Positions 36,869 to 45,400 of a stretch of DNA of 64,000 nt are shown here, piece after piece. Both the position numbers and the translations under genes were made by a program. This stretch comes from Thamnidium elegans (lineage: Eukaryota > Mucoromycota > Mucoromycetes > Mucorales > Mucoraceae): contig JAIXMG010000011.1 in the NCBI GenBank assembly GCA_025201345.1, forward strand, positions 682,001 through 746,000. The letters are read 5' to 3'. Positions within the stretch are counted from its first letter, which is position 1. Every line of letters starts with the position of its first letter. A model generated the notes under the pieces. It was not told the DNA's origin. It was given only the letters and a program-made list of their open reading frames with translations, and searched no databases.

Positions 36869-39751
36869 TCAATTTCCGAGGCGTGAGAGAAAATCTGCAC
36901 TTTCATTTACCCTGCCTGGTCGGTATTTCACTTCATAATCATATTCGTTCAGAATAGATATCCATCGAGCTAGAATTCCTGTTGGTTCTTGTGATTTTAA
37001 CAATCCATTGATAGCAGAATGGTCAGTTACGATAGTAAATTTCTTGCCTAACAGATAAGGTCGGAATATCTTCACAGCCCAGATAATTGCGAGTCCTTCT
37101 AATTTGGAAACACCATAATTCACTTCAGAACCCCGTAATCCGCGACTTATATATTGAATAGGGTGTTCATGACCTTCTTCATCCAATTGACTTAATATTC
37201 CCCCTAATCCTACTCTACTAGCATCGGTGACTAATATAAAGGGCTTGTCAAAATCAGGTCTCATCAACACCGGCGTGGTAGTTAATGCTTCTTTTAGTAT
37301 TTGGAAAGCTTCAATAGATTCTTGGTTCCACGTATTTTGTCCTTTCTTCGTCAGATTGTGTAGCGGTCTTGCAATTGCAGCAAAGTTCTTAATGAATCGC
37401 CTGTAATAGGATGCAATTCCAATAAAACCTTTTATTTGAGTAACAGAAGTTGGCATAGGATAATTCCGCACTTTTTCAATTTTCACAGGATCAGTTTCTA
37501 GACCTTCTTTAGTAATGACATATCCCAAGAAATTCAATTTTTCTTTAAAGAAAAAGCATTTGGCAACATTTAATTTCAAGTTAGCTTGTCTAACACACAC
37601 GAATAGATTTTCCAAGTCAATTAAGTGTTCATCGTAAGATTTTGAAAAGCAATTTAAATCATCAATATAAGCAACTAGAGATTTGTTGATTAAATTTTTA
37701 AATACTAAGTCTACCATCCTTTGGAACGTTCCTACAGAGTTACACATTCCCATGGGCATTCGGGTAAATTCCCACTGGCCTAGTTGAGCAGTAGCAAAAG
37801 CACTTTTTTCTATGGAATCTTCAGCAAGGGCAACCTGGTAAAAACCACTGCGCATATCTAGTGCTGAGAATATAGAGGCGTTTCCCAAGGTATCCAGTAA
37901 GGTTTCAATCCTTGGTAATGCATAGGCATCCTTTTTAGTAATGGCATTTATCTTTCTATAGTCTATCACCAATCGATATGAGTTGTCCTTCTTCTTTATT
38001 AGTATTATAGGAGAACTCCATGGACTATTTGAAGGTCGTATTACACCTAAGGCGCTTAATTTATCTAATTCTGATTTTAAGCTTTCAATTTCAGCCGGGC
38101 ACATTCTATAAGGTCTACAACGTATAGGTGGTACATCTTCAGTTATAACTCGATGTTTAATTATAGGTGTACATCCAAGTGTATCATTATTCCAGTCGAA
38201 TACGTCTTGATAATTTTTGATTAAGTCCAGAAATTGTTGTTTGGTTTGATCATTTATTTCGCCTATTTGGATTTTATCTTTTTGATCTTCAGATAAATCA
38301 GTAGCAAATTTTTCTTCTTGAGTTTTTAAGTCTTCAAGAGATATACTATTAATGTCGATTGCATTTAAGTCATAACCTTCAGCTTCTAAATCTTCATCGG
38401 TTCTCTCATACGGTTCAGATATTACTTCAGGTTCAATTGAAAATAAATCACTCTTCAGATCTTCTTCCACCAAATTAAAAGATACAGATTTATTTGGGGA
38501 TGTATCTTCAACAAAGTAATCTTCTTCATCAGTACTAGTAGAACTTTCTTCAGTGGACACCTCGTCTTCGGTAAATTCATCAGAAGAATCGGTTACAAAA
38601 TCATCATGGGTTTCTTCTTGTTCATCTTGTGTTGATTTTACGATAGGCAGCACGACTTTACTTGGTATTTTTGTTACAGACTGAATAGCTACTTTTCTGG
38701 CTGTTTTGAAGAAATTAATTGGAATTTCTGCCATTTTTCCTTTATAAGTTACGGAAAGCAGCTTGCGTTCATAATTAACCACAGCTTTAGCACGATTCAA
38801 CCAATTGTTGCCGATAATTAAGGGAGTAGGTGTAGCAGGTAATACTTCTATACTTCCTGGAATAGTAATAACACCACCAGCTCGAATTGGCACATCATAA
38901 ATTATACCAAGACCCCGTTGTTTAGTACTGTTTCCAAGCGTAAAGATACTTTGACTAGGAGAATCTATTTGTATTCCAAGTTTATTAACAAGTTCTTGAG
39001 ACATACAAGTTTTAGCAGCACCTCCATCAATGAGAGTTCTTATTTTATAACCATTTATTACGAAGTCTGTATATATAGCAGTAGTATCTTCATCATCATC
39101 TTCGACAAAAGAAAGATCTTGTACCATAACATTATTAACAGTTGTTACTTCAGGAGCCACCATTTTTGGTTGTCTAGGTGTTCTTAAAGCAGATACAAAT
39201 TGTCGTTTCATAAGAGGAGAGACCTTGAGCAAATCACCAACTGGAATATTAGAGTTTTGCTCGAACACAGAAGATACAATATCATAGTTGATAGAAGGCT
39301 TTTCTCTTTTTCTTCTCGGTTTAGTTGACTTGACAGTTTTAATAGTAGGTGAAACTTGTACTTTAGTTATTTGAGGATTGTCATGATCAGTTATAGGTTC
39401 GGTCACAGGTACATCGATATTCATGTCATCGTTAACATTAACCACTTTGGCATAAGGTAGTTCTTTTTCTTTTCCCTTACGAGTTGGTAAAAGTTTTGAT
39501 GAGCTAGCACGAGAATAAGGTTTTGTAATTTTTGCAGTTTGAACCATAGGAGGATGAATAGGACGGACAGCAGCATATAAATCTTGCTCTTCTTCGCTTT
39601 CTTCATCTTCAGCCAAAATAGTTGTAAGATATTGTTTTTCATTTTTATTATTGTTGTTATTGTTATAATTTGAGGGAATGGAATTTTTTGAGTTGTTGGG
39701 AGTATTCGACTGACCATTCTTAGTTGTTACAGTCGACCCAATTAGTTTTTT
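36869..39751 (-). CDS. pol: retrotransposon Pol: protease, reverse transcriptase, RNase H
   Basis: Read as a -1 frameshift extension of gag. The frame is open from the slippery site and has no ATG near its start, so an independent start is unlikely. After a low-complexity N/S-rich linker come the aspartic protease (TLIDGGAAKTCMSQELVNKL), reverse transcriptase (YRLVIDYRKINAITKKDAY, ALDMRSGFYQ, active site VAYIDDLNCFSKS, FLGYVITKEGLETDP) and RNase H (ILVTDASRVGLGGILSQ, SKLEGLAIIWAVK, IVTDHSAINGLL, ending VNESADFLSRLGN). The RT and RNase H catalytic acidic residues are present. The frame stops directly after RNase H, where an integrase would normally follow. Confidence 0.93.
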   Translation of the reverse strand, partial: KKLIGSTVTTKNGQSNTPNNSKNSIPSNYNNNNNNKNEKQYLTTILAEDEESEEEQDLYAAVRPIHPPMVQTAKITKPYSRASSSKLLPTRKGKEKELPYAKVVNVNDDMNIDVPVTEPITDHDNPQITKVQVSPTIKTVKSTKPRRKREKPSINYDIVSSVFEQNSNIPVGDLLKVSPLMKRQFVSALRTPRQPKMVAPEVTTVNNVMVQDLSFVEDDDEDTTAIYTDFVINGYKIRTLIDGGAAKTCMSQELVNKLGIQIDSPSQSIFTLGNSTKQRGLGIIYDVPIRAGGVITIPGSIEVLPATPTPLIIGNNWLNRAKAVVNYERKLLSVTYKGKMAEIPINFFKTARKVAIQSVTKIPSKVVLPIVKSTQDEQEETHDDFVTDSSDEFTEDEVSTEESSTSTDEEDYFVEDTSPNKSVSFNLVEEDLKSDLFSIEPEVISEPYERTDEDLEAEGYDLNAIDINSISLEDLKTQEEKFATDLSEDQKDKIQIGEINDQTKQQFLDLIKNYQDVFDWNNDTLGCTPIIKHRVITEDVPPIRCRPYRMCPAEIESLKSELDKLSALGVIRPSNSPWSSPIILIKKKDNSYRLVIDYRKINAITKKDAYALPRIETLLDTLGNASIFSALDMRSGFYQVALAEDSIEKSAFATAQLGQWEFTRMPMGMCNSVGTFQRMVDLVFKNLINKSLVAYIDDLNCFSKSYDEHLIDLENLFVCVRQANLKLNVAKCFFFKEKLNFLGYVITKEGLETDPVKIEKVRNYPMPTSVTQIKGFIGIASYYRRFIKNFAAIARPLHNLTKKGQNTWNQESIEAFQILKEALTTTPVLMRPDFDKPFILVTDASRVGLGGILSQLDEEGHEHPIQYISRGLRGSEVNYGVSKLEGLAIIWAVKIFRPYLLGKKFTIVTDHSAINGLLKSQEPTGILARWISILNEYDYEVKYRPGRVNESADFLSRLGN
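39696..39751 (-). promoter_or_regulatory. -1 programmed ribosomal frameshift cassette (gag-pol)
   Basis: Sense strand is minus. The heptamer A AAA AAC (39751-39745) is in the gag zero frame and is followed at once by the gag stop TAA (39744-39742). Eight bases after the heptamer begins a 7-bp stem TCGACTG (39736-39730) that pairs perfectly with CAGTCGA (39712-39706) across a 17-nt loop. A lower stem TTGGG (39741-39737) can pair with CCCAA (39700-39696), leaving a 5-nt bulge. Slipping back one base continues into pol without a stop. The slippery sequence, spacing and stem fit the established rules for -1 frameshifting. Confidence 0.85.
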
Positions 39752-41013
39752 GACTGATTGTTGTTTTCAGAGTTGGATTGATTATCATTTCTCTGACTGT
39801 TGTTACCGTTACCGTTGTCATAATTATTTTGATTATTGTTTCTTTGGTTGGAATTGTTGTTGTTATAATTGCGACCATCATTTCCACGAGAATAATCATT
39901 TCGACGTTCATAGTTGTAATCATTATTGTAACGACGATTTTCATAATTAGAGTTGTTTCTTCGGTAAGAGGAATTATTGTTATTGTTCTGTCTTTTGAAT
40001 TCTTCCTGCATAACTTCCCTGATCATTTCTTTAATATCTAAATTCTCGGTATGATTTGACAAGTTGAGGGGGGATCCAGTCAATGTATTCTGATTTTCCA
40101 TATGGTTTAACTCTAACGTTTGCAAAGAGGCAATCACTTGCTTCAATGCGTTACGATCAGTTCCCAAATTGGCTAATGCAGAATTTAGTTGACTAGAAAC
40201 ATCCAGAACAGAAAAATCAGCACCAGAAGAAAGATTATTAAAAGATAGATTCGGTTTAGTAGCATATTCAGTAACGAAAGAGTTGTCGATATCACGAGGA
40301 GCAAAAGGACTGTTCTTTATAAAGATAGAGCGAGGTTTCTCAGCGTTCCACCAGCCTTCAGCCTTAGTTAAGTAATCGTTAAAAGAGACAGCAGAGTTTA
40401 AGACACAGAACTTTCGGATTTCAGGTAAGAGACCAACTTGAAAACGGATTTTGATTTGTTGTTCCGCATCTTCAAGTTCAGCTAGCTGAGCAGCTTCTTG
40501 TAAGCGACCCAAAAATGTTTTAGGATGTTCTTCCTTTCCTTGAGAGAGCAAGTTAAAGCCAATAGTATATCGAGTGATTAATTCAGGAGTCACATATTCA
40601 ACCTTGAGAATATCGATGGCCTCTTGGTAGGTAAGTCCTGGTTCCAAGACAGGTTCACGGGCAAGTCTTCTTTCAAAGAAATTCTTAGCAGTTCTACGGA
40701 GTTGCGCGCGTAAAATAAGAAGTTTGCGAGAGTCAGTCATAATATTATGCATAGCAAAGTAAGACTCCAACGCTTCTTCAAAGTTGCGGAAATCTTCACC
40801 TTCAGCACCAGAAAATTCAATTAAAGTCATTTTTCTTGATGGGTAGAGATAACCAGAGTGGGATTCAGCTTGATTAAAAGTTGAGCCAGATAAATGGTGG
40901 TTTGCCAACACAGCTTGATCGTTCATTAGCGGTGATTTGAAATAAATTTGTAAATAAGTTGTTAAAAGTAGTAGTTGTTCAAAGGTAGAAATTTTGAAGA
41001 AAATTTGACCCAA
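39742..41013 (-). CDS. gag: retrotransposon Gag
   Basis: A 423-codon ORF. Its middle part matches Ty3/Gypsy capsid (retrotrans_gag-like): EGEDFRNFEEALESYFAMHN, AKNFFERRLAREP, TYQEAIDILKVEY, GKEEHPKTFLGRLQEAAQLA. The C-terminal ~90 residues are an Asn/Arg/Tyr-rich tail (many NNNN, RRN and NYE units). No CCHC zinc knuckle is visible, so nucleic-acid binding may rest on the basic N/R-rich tail. Translation may begin at the ATG at 41013 or at a downstream in-frame ATG (MNDQAVLANHH). The stop codon is part of the frameshift cassette. Confidence 0.88.
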   Translation of the reverse strand: MGQIFFKISTFEQLLLLTTYLQIYFKSPLMNDQAVLANHHLSGSTFNQAESHSGYLYPSRKMTLIEFSGAEGEDFRNFEEALESYFAMHNIMTDSRKLLILRAQLRRTAKNFFERRLAREPVLEPGLTYQEAIDILKVEYVTPELITRYTIGFNLLSQGKEEHPKTFLGRLQEAAQLAELEDAEQQIKIRFQVGLLPEIRKFCVLNSAVSFNDYLTKAEGWWNAEKPRSIFIKNSPFAPRDIDNSFVTEYATKPNLSFNNLSSGADFSVLDVSSQLNSALANLGTDRNALKQVIASLQTLELNHMENQNTLTGSPLNLSNHTENLDIKEMIREVMQEEFKRQNNNNNSSYRRNNSNYENRRYNNDYNYERRNDYSRGNDGRNYNNNNSNQRNNNQNNYDNGNGNNSQRNDNQSNSENNNQSKN

Positions 41014-41067
41014 ACAGTAAAATAAAGTTCTTGATATAGAGTTGTATCAAAGATATATAATGAAATG

Positions 41068-41085
41068 CCCTGTTAGTGAGCACCA
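41068..41085 (-). promoter_or_regulatory. primer-binding site of the retrotransposon
   Basis: On the sense (minus) strand the 5' LTR ends CTAACA, then two bases (CG), then TGGTGCTCACTAACAGGG. A TGG start two bases after the LTR is the standard layout for a tRNA-primed PBS. The implied primer 3' end would be ...AGTGAGCACCA; I cannot assign the tRNA. An 11-nt copy of the same sequence (TGGTGCTCACT, 41159-41149) lies inside the LTR. Confidence 0.65.
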
Positions 41086-41087
41086 CG

Positions 41088-41535
41088 TGTTAGAATTTGG
41101 GATGTGGTAGAGTAATAAAATAAAAGGTAATAGGTAATAGTAAGTTTAAGTGAGCACCAGTTCCTGTTTTATAAGTAGAACGACTTAAGTCAATAAAGAA
41201 AATAAAGGGTTTTGGTAAAAAGTACAATGGAAGGTAAGATCCAAGGGAATTCAGGAACAAAATAAAATATAAAGTAAAGGTAAAAATAAAAGAGCTGATT
41301 TAAAGGTCTTTTATAAGTTAAGAGAAGTATAAGATAAAGTTGTTTACAAAATGTGAATTGAATTTTTATTAGAGTATGATTTTTTGATGGTTATTTATAT
41401 TATTTTAGATTATTACAAAAAAGGTATTATTTTAAGTTAAAGTTTAAAAGACAATCCTTGTTAAGGAGGATCCTCTTCAACGAGCGTCCTTCTTGGATTT
41501 GTGACACCACAAAAATTGTAAGTCACTATGTAACA
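41088..41535 (-). repeat. 5' long terminal repeat, 448 bp
   Basis: Sense strand runs from TGTTACATAG (at 41535) to TTCTAACA (ending 41088). It is the same length as the 3' LTR with no difference that I could see. It is followed on the sense strand by the PBS and a ~70-nt leader before gag. Confidence 0.93.
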
Positions 41536-41914
41536 AAGGATTGTCTTTTAAACTTTAACTTAAAATAATATCTCTTTTGTAATAATATAAAATAATATAA
41601 ATAACCATCAAAAAATCATACTCTAATAAAAATCAATTCACAAATTCACATTTTGTAAACAACTTTATCTTATACTTCTCTTAACTTATAAAAGACCTTT
41701 AAACTAGCTCTTTTATTTTTATCTTTACTTTATATTATATTTTGTTCCTGAATTCCCTTGGATCTTACCTTCCATTGTACTTTTTACCAAAACCCTTTAT
41801 TTTCTTTATTTACTTAAGTCGTTCTACTTATAAAACAGGAACTGGTGCTCACTTAAACTTACTATTACCTATTACCTTTTATTTTATTTCTCTACCACAT
41901 CCCAAATTCTAACA
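41536..41914 (+). mobile_element. solo LTR, second part
   Basis: Continues the LTR broken at 34950: AAGG (41536-41539) is the duplicated target, then ATTGTCTTTTAAACTTTAAC through to CCCAAATTCTAACA. With the first part it makes a ~455-bp LTR in plus orientation. It differs from the intact LTRs at scattered positions, so it is older. It also forms a long inverted repeat with the adjacent 5' LTR. Confidence 0.88.
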
Positions 41915-41926
41915 CCTTTTGCTAAC

Positions 41927-42215
41927 GTTAATCAATAGATAATGTGGTAAAGTGTAAAAAGCGAACACCAGTTCCAGTTTTATAAGTAGAACAACTTCAG
42001 TAATAAAGTACAATGTAAAGTAAGATCCAAGGGAAGGCCTTTTGTAAGTTATGAAAAGTATAAGATTAAATTATTTACAAAAAGTGAACTATATTTTATT
42101 AAATAAAAGTTGAAGGTATTTATATCATTTTGGTTTTCTTAATTAGGTTTTTAAATTTTTAACAACCATGATGGTTTGATTTCTTGTGTTGGGTCAATAA
42201 GGATGATTCTTGTTA
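41927..42215 (-). mobile_element. decayed third LTR of the same family
   Basis: Shows the same ordered blocks as the LTR read in the plus direction (ATGTGGTARAG, ACCAGTTCC, TTTTATAAGTAGAAC, GTAAGATCCAAGGG, TTTACAAAA) with many substitutions and deletions, including loss of the stretch between the AAGGG block and the CTTTT-TAAGTTA block. It lies 12 bp beyond the solo LTR. Older than the other two. Confidence 0.75.
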
Positions 42216-42441
42216 GAACTTTTTATATCAAAAGAGGTAGTTCGTGCAACAGCAGTGAATATAAGCAACAAAAGTGCTGAAGTTATTTCAATGGATAAGT
42301 ATTATAATAATAAATGTAGAGCAGTAAAAAGATGATCTTTTACTAAGTTTATATTTTAAACAAAAACCAAATATATACGTTTTATTTTATTTTAATAATC
42401 GCGATACTAAAATAAAACAATTATTTTATTTTGAATCTTTT

Positions 42442-45400
42442 TTAAGGCAACACACACAACAAAGCGAAATCATCTCTGTGTGAATACAACCAAACACACT
42501 TATGCTTAGTATCAATTAACTTTTGAACTGCATGTCTTACTCTACTTAGTGTATCACGTTGACTAATACCAGCATGATCCAATACTTTCTTATACCCTTC
42601 ATCTATCCAAAAGCTATACTCTACCATCTTTTTAACGATTTCTTTCGGTAAATCAAACGCAATAACTTGAATATCCTTCTTTAAACCTTCCATGATTGGT
42701 GAAAGACGATGGATAGCTTTTTTTAAAAATAAATTAAATACTTTTTTTTACAAATATTTATGTTTTTTTTACCTTTATCGATAAGGACAGTTTTATGCTT
42801 ATGCTTCATCTTTGTACGTTCTTTACCACGACCTTCGGTAAATATAATATTAACATCGTAATTTAACTTTTGTTCCATTCCATCACATTTAGACAGATCA
42901 TGAGAAAAAGGGTCATTTCGCGCTAAAAAAAATACATCTAATTAATACACACATAAAAAAAAAAAAAAAAAATGGTACCTGAATCTGATGTATCCTTTGA
43001 CTTCAAATCATGTTTGCTCTTTACTCTTGCAACCGAATCAACCTTGATCTGTTCACTAATCTCATTCATCAACCAAATGCTCAGATCTGACTTACTGACT
43101 TCAGTTTCCGTACCCCGTAACACATCCTTAATCTTGACCATTGTAGACGAATCTGATGATTTACTTTCCGAATTCTTATGTTTAACAATCACGATCCAAT
43201 TAATACTCGATTTCTTACAAAGCGAAACCAATTCATCGGGAGTCAAATAATCTCTATCATTATACTGAAACTCTGCACGAATACCATGATTCCAAAGTTC
43301 CTGTACAATATCAAGACGTTCCTGAATCAATACTTTACCAAAGCTTGCGACATAAACGTCACATCTCTTTGGCGCCCATAACCCAAAACTTCTCAACTTT
43401 TCATTCTTGGCTTTCATAAGATATTTAACTTGTTCAGATTGATGTATATCCAAATGTCGGATTAATTTTTGAACTGCAATATTGACTCCTACTGCACGTA
43501 GCTTTCGGTTGGCTGTAGCGTTAGGATGAGCAAAGTGTTGTACTAACCAGTCGTATCTACCGCCTACTGCCAACACATCTTTACGTTTGGAATCGATTGT
43601 ATCTGCTATTGTTTCAAACACCATACCATTCTTATAAAAGTGATTGTTATATCTATTTTTTTTTTAATAAAAAATCGATTAGTTTAAAATAAATCTTTTT
43701 TTTTTTAAAGAGACTTACACTAGTAACGGATGAAATAAAATCTTGTGATGGATACCAATATGTTTACTGACAGTAATAAGTGTTCGCAAAGTATTAATAT
43801 GTTCTTTATATTTAGCTTTATGAGCAGTCGACAACAGCCCTTCAATTTTCTTATTGATCGATTCCAATTCACCACTGACATTAAACATGGACAACTCATC
43901 CAACACACTTCTTTGCAACTGATACTTCAACTTGAGAATATTTCTAACTGCCGCAAACGAAGGTGCTCTACCTAAGCTAGACAGCGCCACCAAAACACCC
44001 TTTCGAATATCAGGCGGTACACGACATGTATCCAATATAATATCCGTAATCCCTGTATGATTGACAATAAAATAAAATCCACCATTTTTATAAGGTGGTA
44101 GCTCTTCCAACACTTCCTCTACCACTTTAAGTACCTCAGCATCCGGTACCATAGGCGTAGTTTCCTTATGAACAATGTCAAAATCTGCTTCTAATACGGC
44201 TTCAGGTTGTCCGCCACTTTGGTTTTCTCGATATACTTTATCAAACGTAAATCTCTTTAATTCAGGGAACCCTTTTTGTCTGGCAATGTATCTAGCAAAA
44301 GGGACCGTTTGATCATACGGAAGTTGATTTAAAGCACCTTGTGAATCCATCAGATACACGGGATTCTTCCAATTCCATTCATAAAGATCGTTTTTAGGTA
44401 TCAATAACGGAGCTGAGACATCAATTGCACCATGTCTACGAAACACTTTTGTCATTTGGTCACGAATATGGTCAAAGAAAATATGACTAAACGGATCAAA
44501 CGAAGTTTCAGCACTAGATTGATAATCATACGTAAAATCCTTATGTCTATCCGCAGATTGAGAGAACATAGCCGACATCAGTTTATCATAATAAGGTGTA
44601 TTGGGATTAGCAATCGTACGAACACATTCCTTGATATATTCATCTTCCAATTTAGGAGGCAACAAATCACTTTGTAACAGTTCAAAACTATTCTGTCTAT
44701 CTTTCGGTTGAGGAGATAACAACATGGTAATGATTTTCTTTTGATTGACATAGTGTGAAGGGAAATCATCTGGAAATTTACCGTTACGAAGTTCATTTAA
44801 TACAATCACACGTTGCATACCGGTAGAGAGACCATAACACATTTCAAAAAAGATAATACCAAGTGAATACATATCTACTTTTTGATTGTATCGCATACCT
44901 GAAGTAGCACCAGTAGTTGGATCCACCATAATCTCGGGAGATACATAAAACGTGGTACCAACACCAGTGGTCATACTTTCATCTACACCAACATGTGCAC
45001 TTGAAACCGAGTACCCAGTATAACTTTGCGACACACTATCGTTGATCGAAGACGACGAAGGATTGGTACTAAACCTTTCATTTAACCGTTGTTGACTTGT
45101 AGTTCTTGAAAACGCCGTACTATCTACCAAAGCCGTACTCGTTGTAGCCAGCCCAAAATCACCAATCTTGACATCATTATTCGAATCCAAGAAAATATTA
45201 GGTGGTTTTAAATCACGATGAATCATACCTTGTAAATGAATATGTACTAGGCCCTCCAATATCTGTCTAAACAATCTCCAAGCTTCTTGTTCATCAATAC
45301 CTTCATCAATAACATCACGCAAAGTCTTTTTTTCACAATATTCCATTTGAATATACAAGACTCGTGTACGACTTTGACATCTCTTTTGACTTTCAGAACT

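Larger units (their letters stand above)
34951..41535 (-). mobile_element. Ty3/Gypsy LTR retrotransposon lacking the integrase core
   Basis: A 6,585-bp element transcribed on the minus strand. The 5' LTR is at 41088-41535 and the 3' LTR at 34951-35398. The order from the 5' end is primer-binding site, gag, a -1 frameshift signal, pol (protease, reverse transcriptase, RNase H), a ~215-bp gap and a third ORF with the integrase C-terminal region. The two LTRs are both 448 bp and I find no difference on reading them side by side. A 4-bp target-site duplication AAGG (34947-34950 and 41536-41539) flanks the element. These signs point to very recent insertion. The integrase zinc finger and D,D-35-E core are missing, so the copy is probably non-autonomous. 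Confidence 0.93.

Noticed and set aside
39750..40041. Plus-strand ORFs opposite gag (Cys/His-rich or Ile-rich)
   Set aside because: Complement of the Asn/Arg-rich gag tail; no independent evidence of coding.
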